Assembly: GCA_963735065.1 (NCBI GenBank)
Contig: CAVTJL010000004.1
Span: 1-64,000, forward strand
Direction: 5' to 3'
DNA: 64,000 bases
Source: CAVTJL01 sp963735065
GTDB taxonomy: Bacteria; Pseudomonadota; Alphaproteobacteria; Geminicoccales; Geminicoccaceae
Part shown: positions 26,184-34,450 of the stretch, one piece after another
How positions within the stretch are numbered: position 1 is the first letter of the stretch
Layout: every line of letters begins with the position of its first letter
Translations under genes and position numbers: made by a program
The notes under the pieces: generated by a model
What the model was told of the DNA's origin: nothing
The model's input: only the letters and a program-made list of their open reading frames with translations
Databases searched by the model: none

Positions 26184-26657
26184 TCACTTCCAGAACTCAG
26201 GCCCGGCCCTTGAGCTCGGCTGGAGCTCGTCGAGACAGCTCGCGGCTCCAGCCGGCGCTGGGCTACAGGCAATCACGTCATTGAGCAGCACCTTGGCGAT
26301 CTGGCGGCAGTCCACCTTGGGCAGGTCGAAGAGCCGAACGACGGTTCTGCCCGCCTGAAGCGGGGCCAGGTCCACGGCGATGCGCTGGCCGATCTCGCCG
26401 TTCGGCTCGAAGCTCACGAGCTCGATCTGGAGCTTGTCGAAGCTCGTCTCGGTGGCGTTGTGAAGGAGGAGGTACACGCGGCAGGCGCCGTCCACCGGCT
26501 CGAGCTTGTTGAGCTCGACGGAGACCATCCCCGTCGAGGCGCTCTTGTCCGCCTGCTGAGCTTCCGCGGACACGCCTGCAGCCGTAAGGAAGAGGCCCAG
26601 CAAGACCAGGGCAGCTTGCCAACGGCGCGAGGGCCAGGAAACGTTCGGTCTCGGCAT
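26184..26657 (-). CDS. Secreted hypothetical protein (Tat/Sec signal)
   Basis: 157 residues. The N-terminus WPSRRWQAALVLLGLFLTAA...AEAQ is a cleavable signal peptide with an RR pair. The mature domain has VSVELNKLEPVDGACRVYLL, NATETSFDKLQIELVSF, VDLAPLQAGRTVVRLFDLP, and DCRQIAKVLLNDVIAC. This beta-rich pattern with three conserved Cys recurs in many alphaproteobacteria as a periplasmic protein of unknown function. It converges on the CinA-like gene. Confidence 0.7.
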   Translation of the reverse strand: MPRPNVSWPSRRWQAALVLLGLFLTAAGVSAEAQQADKSASTGMVSVELNKLEPVDGACRVYLLLHNATETSFDKLQIELVSFEPNGEIGQRIAVDLAPLQAGRTVVRLFDLPKVDCRQIAKVLLNDVIACSPAPAGAASCLDELQPSSRAGPEFWK

Positions 26658-27863
26658 GACCCTCTACTCTCCCTTCGATCTAACGTCCGGACTGTGTTTC
26701 GGTCGCCACGTTGGTCATGGCAAGCTCGGCTGCGCGCGGCAGGCAGGGCCTCCTCCTGGACGGCGAGCCAGCCCGTGCCGCTCTCCTCGATCGGCCTCAG
26801 CCCCTTATAGAGCGAGGGGGCACGGAGGAAGACGACCATTCGAGCACAATGAAGCGGTGGCAAGCGGTGGGTGGGCGTGCCGGACCCTCCGGATGTGTTG
26901 AGCGGCTCGAGCTCGGGGGCGCCTTGTCTCGCCGGCCCTGCCCCGCAAGCGATGGGCCGTCGAAAGCTTCCATCGCCAGAAATGCAAGGCCCAGCCCGCT
27001 GCCGACGATGCCTTCATATCCTGCTGGAGCGCGGACCCGGCTCGGGGCCTCTGCGTGGCAGATAAAGGGCTGGGTGATGGTCTCGCCGCTCATCTCGCTC
27101 CCGCGCAAACGCCCGATGACCGCTCGACGCTCCCGGAAGCAACATAGTGTCCGAGAATGCGCTATGCCAACGATCGCCGAGCCGAGGCAGCAAGGGTGCC
27201 CTGGCGCAGTGGCTTCAATGGGGATCAGTGCGTCGCTCGGCGCAGCGCGTGGACAGGAGGGCCTGCGTACGCGGTGAGAGCGTCGACGAGGCAGCGTGGG
27301 ACGGCTCTCGCCTGGCTCTCCGAGGGCAGGGGTGGTGCCTTCGAGGCCGCCGTCGGGTCCGTGGACCGAGCCTCGCTGCGACGGATCGTCAGACAGGGCA
27401 TCGTCTCGTGTCGTGAATGCTTTCTCGCACGTAACCCGGCCTGTATTCTCCCTCCCTAAGGGCCCGTGGCGGCCAGCTCCGCCGTGCGGCCATGTGGGTC
27501 ACTTGGCGGACACGCGTCGGGCGGGCCTGATCGGGAATGGCGAGCGGATATGCGGCCGGCGGCCCTATGGTCAGCGTCGAGCTGCCCTCTCCGTAAGGAG
27601 AAGCCGCGAGCCCTGGACGCTTTGCAATGCAAGGTGATGGTTTTCTAATGCGATGGGCGAAGGTGCACAGCGAACTCCAGCCTGGGGGCGAGAAACTCCC
27701 TCGCATCGGGCATTCTTGCGACAATCTGTCACTCGGCCGACCCACGGACCGCCTCCTATCCTCGCCGTCATCTTCGGGGGGGCGAGCACCTCGATTAAAA
27801 TCGCTCGGGCGCGCTAGCCGCTCGTGGCTCGGGTCGGCATTTTAGGAGAGGAACGAGGCGTCC
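26658..27863. other. 1.2-kb gene-poor spacer before the oxidase operon
   Basis: I see no convincing gene here. Several short overlapping frames exist on both strands but all are Arg/Ser/Pro-rich like random high-GC frames. The least bad is a minus-strand frame starting at 27093 (MSGETITQPFICHAEAP) with GGGAG upstream, running to 26797. The AT content rises in places (for example 27600-27660, 27780-27845). The oxidase promoter must lie near its right end. No tRNA T-loop, repeat or CRISPR unit was seen. Confidence 0.5.
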
Positions 27864-28730
27864 ATGCGATTGCGGATCCTGAGCCTTCTCACATCGGTCG
27901 TCGCCTTTTCGGCGATGAGCGCAACGGCATTCGCCGCGGGTCCAACCGTCGAGGGCCCAACGCCCTGGGAACTGGACTTTCAGCCGGCTGCCTCGCCTGT
28001 CATGGAGCGCGTCGAGAGTTTCCACTCCCTCTTGATGTGGATCATCACGCTCATCACGCTCCTGGTGCTCGCGCTGCTGCTGATCTGTGCTTACAAGTTC
28101 CGCGAGTCCCGTAACCCGGTCCCCTCGAAGCGCTCTCACAACACGCTCTTGGAGATCGTGTGGACGGCTGTTCCGGTGCTCATCCTGGTGATCATCGCGG
28201 TGCCGTCCTTCAAGCTTCTTTATTATAAGAACACAGTCCCACCATCGGCGCTGACCGTCAAGGTTACCGGCCATCAGTGGTACTGGTCCTACTCCTATCC
28301 TGACGATGGGAACTTCGGGTTCGACGCGCTGATCGTCCCTGACGATCAGATCGACAAGTCCAAGGGACAGGAGCGGCTTCTGACGACCGACAATCCCATG
28401 GTCATTCCGGTCGGCGAGGTGGTCCGCGTGCAGGTGACGTCGGCCGACGTGATCCACAGCTGGGCAATGCCCTCCATGGGCGTGAAGATCGACGCCATCC
28501 CCGGGCGACTGAACCAGGTGTGGCTCGAGGCCGACAAGCCGGGGATCTACTATGGGCAGTGCTCGCGTCTGTGCGGCGTGAACCATGCCTACATGCCCAT
28601 CATGATCGATGCCCGTCCGAAGGCCGAGTTCCAGGCTTGGTTGAAGGATGCCAAGCAGAAATTCGCCCGAGTCGACGATCAGGGCAGCGAGCAGGTGGCG
28701 TCGGTGTCCCGGTCCGGCGTGGCGCGCTAG
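27864..28730 (+). CDS. coxB: Cytochrome c oxidase subunit II
   Basis: 288 residues. This subunit carries the CuA centre that receives electrons from cytochrome c. A signal peptide (1-25), two membrane helices (about 55-76 and 98-120) and the periplasmic cupredoxin domain are visible, including the aromatic TGHQWYWSYSYP electron-entry strand. CuA ligands are H198, C233, C237, H241 and M244. The residue between the two Cys is R235 where a Glu is normal (CSELC/CSEIC); that Glu supplies a backbone ligand and a Mg2+ contact. First gene of the aa3 operon, with AGGAGAGG upstream and a 28-bp gap to coxA. Confidence 0.95.
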   Translation: MRLRILSLLTSVVAFSAMSATAFAAGPTVEGPTPWELDFQPAASPVMERVESFHSLLMWIITLITLLVLALLLICAYKFRESRNPVPSKRSHNTLLEIVWTAVPVLILVIIAVPSFKLLYYKNTVPPSALTVKVTGHQWYWSYSYPDDGNFGFDALIVPDDQIDKSKGQERLLTTDNPMVIPVGEVVRVQVTSADVIHSWAMPSMGVKIDAIPGRLNQVWLEADKPGIYYGQCSRLCGVNHAYMPIMIDARPKAEFQAWLKDAKQKFARVDDQGSEQVASVSRSGVAR

Positions 28731-28758
28731 GGCAGAGAGCAGGAGGAGATTTCGCAGC

Positions 28759-30342
28759 ATGGCGTACGCCGCGGCACATGAGGACGCCCATCACCCGACC
28801 GGTTGGCGGCGGTGGGTCTACTCGACCAATCACAAGGACATCGGGACGATGTACTTGGTGTTCGCGTTCTGCGCGGGCATCATCGGCCTGCTGTTCTCGC
28901 TGGCCTTCCGGGCCGAGCTGATGGAGCCCGGCATCCAATTCTTCACCGACCATCAGATTTACAACACCATCGTGACGGCCCACGGGCTGATCATGATCTT
29001 CTTCTTCGTCATGCCGGCGCTGATCGGTGGGTTCGGCAACTGGATGGTGCCGCTGATGATCGGAGCGCCGGACATGGCGTTCCCGCGCATGAACAACATC
29101 AGCTTCTGGCTGCTGGTGCCGTCTTTCTGCCTGCTGTTCGGGTCGACCTTGGTCGAGGGCGGAGCCGGCACGGGATGGACGCTCTATCCGCCGCTCTCGT
29201 CGACCCTCGGCCAGCCGGGGCCTGCAGTGGATATGGTGATCTTCGCCCTGCATCTGGCCGGCGTGTCGTCGCTGCTGGGCGCGATAAACTTCATCACCAC
29301 GATCTTCAACATGCGTGCCCCCGGCATGACCATGCACAAGATGCCGCTGTTCGCATGGTCGATCCTCGTGACGGCGTTCCTGCTCCTACTCGCTCTCCCG
29401 GTGCTGGCCGGCGCCATCACCATGCTGCTGACCGATCGCAACTTCGGGACCCACTTCTTCGATCCGGCCGCCGGGGGTGACCCCGTGCTGTTCCAGCATC
29501 TCTTCTGGTTCTTCGGCCATCCCGAAGTCTACATCATGATCTTGCCGGCCTTCGGCATCATCAGCCACATCGTCTCGACCTTCTCGCGCAAGCCGATCTT
29601 TGGCTATCTCGGCATGGCCTATGCGATGGTGTCGATCGGCGTGATCGGCTTCGTGGTCTGGGCCCATCACATGTTCACGGTCGGGATGAACACGGATATC
29701 CAGGCCTACTTCGTTGCCGCTACGATGGTGATCGCGGTGCCGACCGGCATCAAGGTGTTCAGCTGGCTCGCAACGATGTGGGGTGGCTCGATCCGTTACG
29801 ACACCCCGATGCTATGGGCGTGCGGCTTCATCTTCCTCTTCACCATCGGCGGCGTGACGGGCGTCGTCCTTGCCAATGCCGGTGTCGATCACTCGCTGCA
29901 CAACACCTACTATGTCATCGCGCACTTCCACTATGTGCTGTCGCTGGGCGCGGTGTTCGGCATCTTCGCCGGCTTCTACTACTGGATCGGCAAGATGTCG
30001 GGCAGGCAGCCGCCGGAATCGCTGGGGAAGATTCACTTCTGGCTGACGTTCGTGGGCGTCAACCTGACCTTCTTCCCGATGCATTTCCTCGGGCTTGCCG
30101 GGATGCCACGCCATATCCCGGACTACCCTGATGCATATGCCGGATGGAACATGGTGGCCTCGATCGGCGCCTTCATCTCGGGAGCAAGCGCGCTGTTCTT
30201 CATCTATGTGCTCTATCGGACGTTCGCGTCGAAGGAGCAGTGCGCAGCCAACCCGTGGGGCGAGGGGGCGACGACCCTCGAGTGGACCTTGTCCTCGCCG
30301 CCGCCGTTCCACACCTTCAACGAGTTGCCGCAGATCCGCTGA
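28759..30342 (+). CDS. coxA: Cytochrome c oxidase subunit I (aa3 type)
   Basis: 527 residues and twelve membrane helices. It holds heme a, heme a3 and CuB and reduces O2 while pumping protons. The conserved N-terminal WVYSTNHKDIGTMYL, the CuB-His/Tyr segment FWFFGHPEVYIMILPAFG, the VWAHHMFTVGMN motif and the C-terminal AHFHYVLSLG heme ligand segment are all present. The D-channel entrance (NxxxxxxxxxxN around MPALIGGFGNWMVPLMIG) is of the proton-pumping type. The start at 28759 follows AGGAGGAGA; the open frame upstream is inside coxB. Confidence 0.97.
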   Translation: MAYAAAHEDAHHPTGWRRWVYSTNHKDIGTMYLVFAFCAGIIGLLFSLAFRAELMEPGIQFFTDHQIYNTIVTAHGLIMIFFFVMPALIGGFGNWMVPLMIGAPDMAFPRMNNISFWLLVPSFCLLFGSTLVEGGAGTGWTLYPPLSSTLGQPGPAVDMVIFALHLAGVSSLLGAINFITTIFNMRAPGMTMHKMPLFAWSILVTAFLLLLALPVLAGAITMLLTDRNFGTHFFDPAAGGDPVLFQHLFWFFGHPEVYIMILPAFGIISHIVSTFSRKPIFGYLGMAYAMVSIGVIGFVVWAHHMFTVGMNTDIQAYFVAATMVIAVPTGIKVFSWLATMWGGSIRYDTPMLWACGFIFLFTIGGVTGVVLANAGVDHSLHNTYYVIAHFHYVLSLGAVFGIFAGFYYWIGKMSGRQPPESLGKIHFWLTFVGVNLTFFPMHFLGLAGMPRHIPDYPDAYAGWNMVASIGAFISGASALFFIYVLYRTFASKEQCAANPWGEGATTLEWTLSSPPPFHTFNELPQIR

Positions 30343-30372
30343 GCGGACGTCGCGGAAGGGATCGTCAATCTG

Positions 30373-31329
30373 ATGGCGCGCGCACAAGACGGCGCCCTCG
30401 CGAGCGGGTTCATGGGCGGAGCGATCTCGGTCGAGCGCTCCGCGCCCGCGTCGTCGGAGGTGCGGGATTTCTGGATTCTCTTGAAGCCGAACGTGATGCA
30501 GCTCGTGGTCTTCACGGGTTGGGTTGCGCTCTACCTCGCGCCGGGCCATTTGCATCCGCTGCTGGCGTTCACGGCGATTCTGTGCATCGCCGTCGGGGCG
30601 GGCGCGGCGGCGGCCATCAACAACTGGTTCGACGCGGACATCGACCGCGTCATGGCGCGCACGCGGCGACGTCCGACAGCGACAGGCAGGATAACGCCGG
30701 CGGATGCGCTGGGCGTAGGCGTGGTCTTGACCATCCTCTCCGTGATGGTCATGGGGCTGGCGCTCAATTGGGTGGCTGCGGCGCTGCTGGCGCTCACGAT
30801 CGGCTTTTACGTCTTCGTCTATACGCTCTGGCTGAAGCGCCGGACCCCCCAGAACATCGTGATCGGCGGGGCGGCGGGCGCGTTCCCGCCGCTTGTCGGG
30901 TGGGCCGCCGTCACGGGCAGCCTCTCGCTGCTGCCGGTGGCGATGTTCCTCATCGTGTTCCTGTGGACGCCGCCGCACTTCTGGTCGCTGGCGCTTTATC
31001 GGACGGGCGACTACGGGAAGGCAGGTGTCCCGATGCTGCCGGTCGTGGCCGGTCGTGAGAGCACGCGGCGCCATATCATGGCCTATGCCGTGGTGGTGGT
31101 GGCGGCCACGCTCATTCCGTTCGCATCGGGCGATCTGGGGCGGCTCTATGGGCTTGCCGCCGTCGTGCTCGGTGCCGGCTTCATCTACCACGCGTGGCAG
31201 GTCCTCCGGCGCGGCACCGACGTGGTGGCCATGCGTGCGTTCCGATTCTCGATCGTTTATCTCTTTCTCGTCTTCGCGGCGATGGTGGTGGATCGGGCGC
31301 TCGGGGGCGCGCTTTGGACGCTGGTGTGA
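30373..31329 (+). CDS. ctaB: Protoheme IX farnesyltransferase (heme O synthase)
   Basis: 318 residues, UbiA superfamily, about nine helices. It adds a farnesyl tail to heme B to give heme O, the precursor of heme A. The first Asp-rich motif is NNWFDADIDRVMARTRRRP and the second region is LFLIVFLWTPPHFWSLAL with the downstream ALYRTGDYGKAGVPMLP loop, all diagnostic of CtaB. It sits between coxA and the small membrane protein, the usual alphaproteobacterial position. Confidence 0.95.
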   Translation: MARAQDGALASGFMGGAISVERSAPASSEVRDFWILLKPNVMQLVVFTGWVALYLAPGHLHPLLAFTAILCIAVGAGAAAAINNWFDADIDRVMARTRRRPTATGRITPADALGVGVVLTILSVMVMGLALNWVAAALLALTIGFYVFVYTLWLKRRTPQNIVIGGAAGAFPPLVGWAAVTGSLSLLPVAMFLIVFLWTPPHFWSLALYRTGDYGKAGVPMLPVVAGRESTRRHIMAYAVVVVAATLIPFASGDLGRLYGLAAVVLGAGFIYHAWQVLRRGTDVVAMRAFRFSIVYLFLVFAAMVVDRALGGALWTLV

Positions 31330-31334
31330 CCGCG

Positions 31335-31457
31335 ATGGACGAGGGCGAGCGCCGGCGGCGGCGTATGAAGAATATCGTGGTGGCGCTCGTGCTTTTGGCG
31401 TTTGTGCTGCTTTTCTATCTGATCACGATCGTCAAGCTGCGGGGCAACGTGGCGTGA
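31335..31457 (+). CDS. Small single-helix membrane protein, CoxF-like
   Basis: 40 residues: a charged N-terminus MDEGERRRRRMKN and one membrane helix IVVALVLLAFVLLFYLITIV followed by KLRGNVA. It occupies the place and has the layout of the short CoxF protein found between ctaB and ctaG in alphaproteobacteria, thought to help oxidase assembly. A GTG at 31326, overlapping the ctaB stop (GTGTGA), would add three residues. In most relatives ctaG (Cox11) follows directly; here coxC follows instead. Confidence 0.75.
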   Translation: MDEGERRRRRMKNIVVALVLLAFVLLFYLITIVKLRGNVA

Positions 31458-31533
31458 GCTCTAGGTCCAGCGGGTGCCGGCGCGGTCATTCCTGCGCGCC
31501 GAAGGGGGAGTGGATGGTGAGGAGGTTCTGCTG

Positions 31534-32415
31534 ATGGCTGCGACTGCAGAGGCGGCACACGTCGAAGGCCACGGCCACGAGGTGCCGCACCACGACTACC
31601 ACTTGGTCAACCCAAGCCCCTGGCCGGCGTTCGGCTCCTTGTCCGCCCTGCTGCTCACCGGCGGGACGGTGATGTGGCTGCACAGCTTCGGCCTTGGCCA
31701 TTGGCTGATGCTGCTGGGTCTCGCGGGCATCCTGGTCACGATGGCGGGCTGGTGGCGGGATGTTCTCAAGGAGGGCATGAGCGGCGATCACAAGGACATC
31801 GTCTCGAAGGGCCTGCGCATCGGCATGGGGCTCTTCATCTGCTCGGAGGTGATGTTCTTTGTCGCCTTTTTCTGGGCATTCTTCTGGGGCGCGATCAACC
31901 AGCCGATGCTCTTTTCGGTGTCGTGGCCGCCAGCGGGCGTCGCGCCGGTTCCGGCGTGGGATATTCCCTTCCTCAACACGATGATCCTTCTTCTCTCCGG
32001 CGCGACGGTGACCTGGGCACATCATGCCGTGCGGGAGAACGATCAGGATACGGCGTTCAAGGCGTTGTTGCTGACCTGCTGCCTGGGCCTGCTGTTCACC
32101 TCCTTCCAGGCCTTCGAGTACTATCACGCGATCCACGAAGGGTTCACCCTGGACAAGGGCATGTTCGGGTCGACGTTCTACATGGCGACGGGCTTTCATG
32201 GCTTTCACGTCATAGTCGGCACGACTTTCCTGTTCGTCTGCATGCTGCGGGCCTATTATCACACGTTCAAGCCGAGCAAGCATGTCGGCCTCGAAGCGGC
32301 GGCTTGGTACTGGCACTTCGTCGATGTGGTTTGGCTGTTCCTCTTCGTGTGGGTCTACTGGTGGGGTGGTAGCCTGCACTTCGTCACGACGCCTGTGACG
32401 GGCGGTGCTGGTTGA
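31534..32415 (+). CDS. coxC: Cytochrome c oxidase subunit III
   Basis: 293 residues, seven membrane helices. Landmarks are HDYHLVNPSPWPAFGS at the N-terminus, the FICSEVMFFVAFFWAFFWGA helix with the conserved Glu, the WAHHAVRE loop, the FQAFEYYHA segment and the C-terminal HFVDVVWLFLFVWVYWWGG. The subunit stabilises subunit I and its proton uptake. The N-terminal His-rich stretch (HVEGHGHEVPHHDYH) is a little unusual and might bind metal. The ATG at 31534 has GAGGAGG eight bases upstream. Confidence 0.96.
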   Translation: MAATAEAAHVEGHGHEVPHHDYHLVNPSPWPAFGSLSALLLTGGTVMWLHSFGLGHWLMLLGLAGILVTMAGWWRDVLKEGMSGDHKDIVSKGLRIGMGLFICSEVMFFVAFFWAFFWGAINQPMLFSVSWPPAGVAPVPAWDIPFLNTMILLLSGATVTWAHHAVRENDQDTAFKALLLTCCLGLLFTSFQAFEYYHAIHEGFTLDKGMFGSTFYMATGFHGFHVIVGTTFLFVCMLRAYYHTFKPSKHVGLEAAAWYWHFVDVVWLFLFVWVYWWGGSLHFVTTPVTGGAG

Positions 32416-32774
32416 GCGCAGAGCCGTCTGTTCTCGCCTGCGGGCTGAAGGGCCGCTGCCCACGCTGTGGGCGCGGCCACCTCTTCAAGGGCTTTCTCGA
32501 GGTCGCTCCGAGCTGTGATCGCTGCGGCCAGACCTTCGGCGGGCAGGACAGTGGCGACGGCCCCGTCGCGTTCATTGTCCTGATCGTGGGGTTCATCGTC
32601 GTCGGCGCCGCGCTGATCGTCGAGGTGAACTATGGCTGGCCGCTTTGGCTCCATATGCTGGTGTGGCTGCCCCTGGCACTCGTTCTGAGCGTCGGCCTGA
32701 TGCGTCCGCTCAAGGGGCTTCTCATCGCACTCCAGTACCGACATAGGACCGATGACTTCGCTAGCGGTGGCTGA
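32412..32774 (+). CDS. DUF983 zinc-ribbon membrane protein
   Basis: 120 residues. A CPRCGRGHLF...CDRCGQTF zinc ribbon is followed by two membrane helices (about 53-70 and 78-97), the DUF983 layout. The family nearly always sits between coxC and surf1 in alphaproteobacteria and is presumed to assist oxidase assembly. The start is a TTG whose last bases overlap the coxC stop (TTGA), and its end overlaps surf1 by 23 bp, so the genes are tightly coupled. Confidence 0.88.
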   Translation: MSAEPSVLACGLKGRCPRCGRGHLFKGFLEVAPSCDRCGQTFGGQDSGDGPVAFIVLIVGFIVVGAALIVEVNYGWPLWLHMLVWLPLALVLSVGLMRPLKGLLIALQYRHRTDDFASGG

Positions 32775-33489
32775 GGGCCGTCGGAGGCGCTTTCGGCCGG
32801 GGCTGACGCTCACTGTTGCCTGTTCGATCATGTTCGTCATGCTGATCGGCCTTGGCGTGTGGCAGCTCGAGCGGCTGCAGTGGAAGCTCGGTCTCATAGC
32901 CCATGCGGAAACGCGAATGGCGGCGCCGGCGGTTCCCTATCCGGCAGAGACCCAAGATCCTGCCGCGCTGGATTTCCGCCATGTCGTTGCCTCGGGCGTG
33001 TTCCTCAACGACCGCTCGATGGCGTTTGGTGCGGTCCAGCGCGGTGGCCAGCTGGGCGGCGAGCTGGTGACGCCGCTTCGGCTCGATGACGGGCGGGTGC
33101 TGCTCGTCGATCGCGGCTGGCTGCCGGAGGCAATGTTGCCGCCGCATGTTCCAGCTGGTGCCCAGCTATCGGGCCATGTCGAGGTCTCGGGCGTGCTGCG
33201 CTACGGCGGGGATGCGCCCAAGGGGCTATTCACGCCCGCCAACGATCCCGGGAAGCGGCGGTGGTATTGGTTCGATCAGAGCGCGCTGGCCCAGGCCGCG
33301 GGCGCGCCGGTGCAACCGTTCATCCTTTTCGTCAATCGCGCGGCGAAGCCAGGCGAGCTGCCGGCACCGGAGCCTGTGGAGGTGGACTATCGAAACGCGC
33401 ATCTCGGCTATGCGATCACCTGGTTCTCGCTCGCCGCGGCGCTGATCGTCTTCTACATCATGCTCGGCCTCAGAGCGGAGGAGACCTGA
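32752..33489 (+). CDS. surf1: SURF1 family cytochrome oxidase assembly protein
   Basis: 245 residues with an N-terminal helix (about 20-38, ending in GLGVWQLERLQWK) and a C-terminal helix (about 223-240). Between them is a periplasmic domain with the family marks LLVDRGWLP, RRWYWFDQ and NRAAKPGELPAP, then YRNAHLGYAITWFSLA. SURF1 (Shy1) helps insert heme a into subunit I. It lies in the conserved order after DUF983 and before ctaA. Confidence 0.92.
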   Translation: MTSLAVAEGRRRRFRPGLTLTVACSIMFVMLIGLGVWQLERLQWKLGLIAHAETRMAAPAVPYPAETQDPAALDFRHVVASGVFLNDRSMAFGAVQRGGQLGGELVTPLRLDDGRVLLVDRGWLPEAMLPPHVPAGAQLSGHVEVSGVLRYGGDAPKGLFTPANDPGKRRWYWFDQSALAQAAGAPVQPFILFVNRAAKPGELPAPEPVEVDYRNAHLGYAITWFSLAAALIVFYIMLGLRAEET

Positions 33490-33493
33490 GCTC

Positions 33494-34450
33494 GTGCGTG
33501 CTGTTCGATATCTGGCCGCTCTTGCGGCGTTGATCACCTTCTGCCTGATCGTGCTGGGTGCCGTGGTGCGAACCACGGGCTCCGGCCTCTCCTGCCCGGA
33601 CTGGCCGACCTGCTACGGCCACTGGGTCCCGACGCCGGCCGAGATCGCTGCGGTGCCGGACATTGGCTACACCTATGCGCAGGTGATGTTCGAGTGGGTG
33701 CACCGCCTCATCGCGGGGATGGTGCTGGGACCGCTCGTTCTGCTGCTTGTCATCCTGACCTGGCTCAAATGGCGGGCGCGGCCGATCCTGGCTCGTGCCG
33801 GCACCGCGCTCATCGTGCTTCTTGTTATCCAGGGCGCGCTCGGAGGCGTGACGGTCCTGGATCAGAACAGCCCATGGACGGTGGCGCTGCATCTGGGCAA
33901 TGCGCTCCTGGTGCTGAGCGCGATCCTCTTCATCCTGACGCGCGCCTCCGAGGTCCCGCTCGAGGGCTCGGCGGCGGTCGGCCGGGTGGCGGTGGCAACC
34001 TGGGGCGTGGCGCTTCTTGCGATGATGAGTGCCGCGATGATGGCCAAGGGGGGGGCTGCGCTGGCCTGCTCGACCTGGCCGCTCTGCAACGGCCGGCTGG
34101 TGCCGGATTTGGGCGACTTCCCGTTGCTGATCAATTTCACCCACCGGGTGCTGGCGGCGGGAGTGGGCGTTCTGCTTGTTCTCCTGTTCGGCATGACGCG
34201 CAGCCAGCCGGGAAAGCTCCGTGGCCTGGCCTCGTTGGCGCTGGCGCTGGTCTTCGTCCAGATCACCCTGGGCGCCATGATCGTCGTGCTCTTCGATCCG
34301 ATTTCGGTCGCAGTCACGCACAATGCCGTCGGCGTTCTGACGTTCGCCGCGATCACCGTTCTGATGTGGCGGGCACTGCCGTTCGGGCGCGTGGCGCCGG
34401 CCGGCCGCCATCATGGGGAAGCCGATGGGCTGGCACTACGACGCGCTTGA
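33494..34450 (+). CDS. ctaA: Heme A synthase, cysteine-pair type
   Basis: 318 residues, eight helices in two homologous halves, with four heme-ligand-type His (WVHRLIAG, ALHLGNAL, NFTHRVLA, VTHNAVG). It oxidises heme O to heme A. Each half carries a periplasmic Cys pair, C34/C40 in SCPDWPTCYG and a second in ACSTWPLCNG. That is the Bacillus-type pattern; the alphaproteobacterial/mitochondrial Cox15 type usually lacks these cysteines and is often encoded elsewhere. The start is GTG at 33494. It overlaps the start of the M32 peptidase gene by 38 bp. Confidence 0.92.
   Translation: MRAVRYLAALAALITFCLIVLGAVVRTTGSGLSCPDWPTCYGHWVPTPAEIAAVPDIGYTYAQVMFEWVHRLIAGMVLGPLVLLLVILTWLKWRARPILARAGTALIVLLVIQGALGGVTVLDQNSPWTVALHLGNALLVLSAILFILTRASEVPLEGSAAVGRVAVATWGVALLAMMSAAMMAKGGAALACSTWPLCNGRLVPDLGDFPLLINFTHRVLAAGVGVLLVLLFGMTRSQPGKLRGLASLALALVFVQITLGAMIVVLFDPISVAVTHNAVGVLTFAAITVLMWRALPFGRVAPAGRHHGEADGLALRRA

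Noticed and set aside
26797..27108. Minus-strand frame starting MSGETITQPFICHAEAP
   Set aside because: It has a weak ribosome site and a plausible first 20 residues, but the rest is Ser/Pro/Arg-rich and I recognise no family; kept only as a note in the spacer entry.
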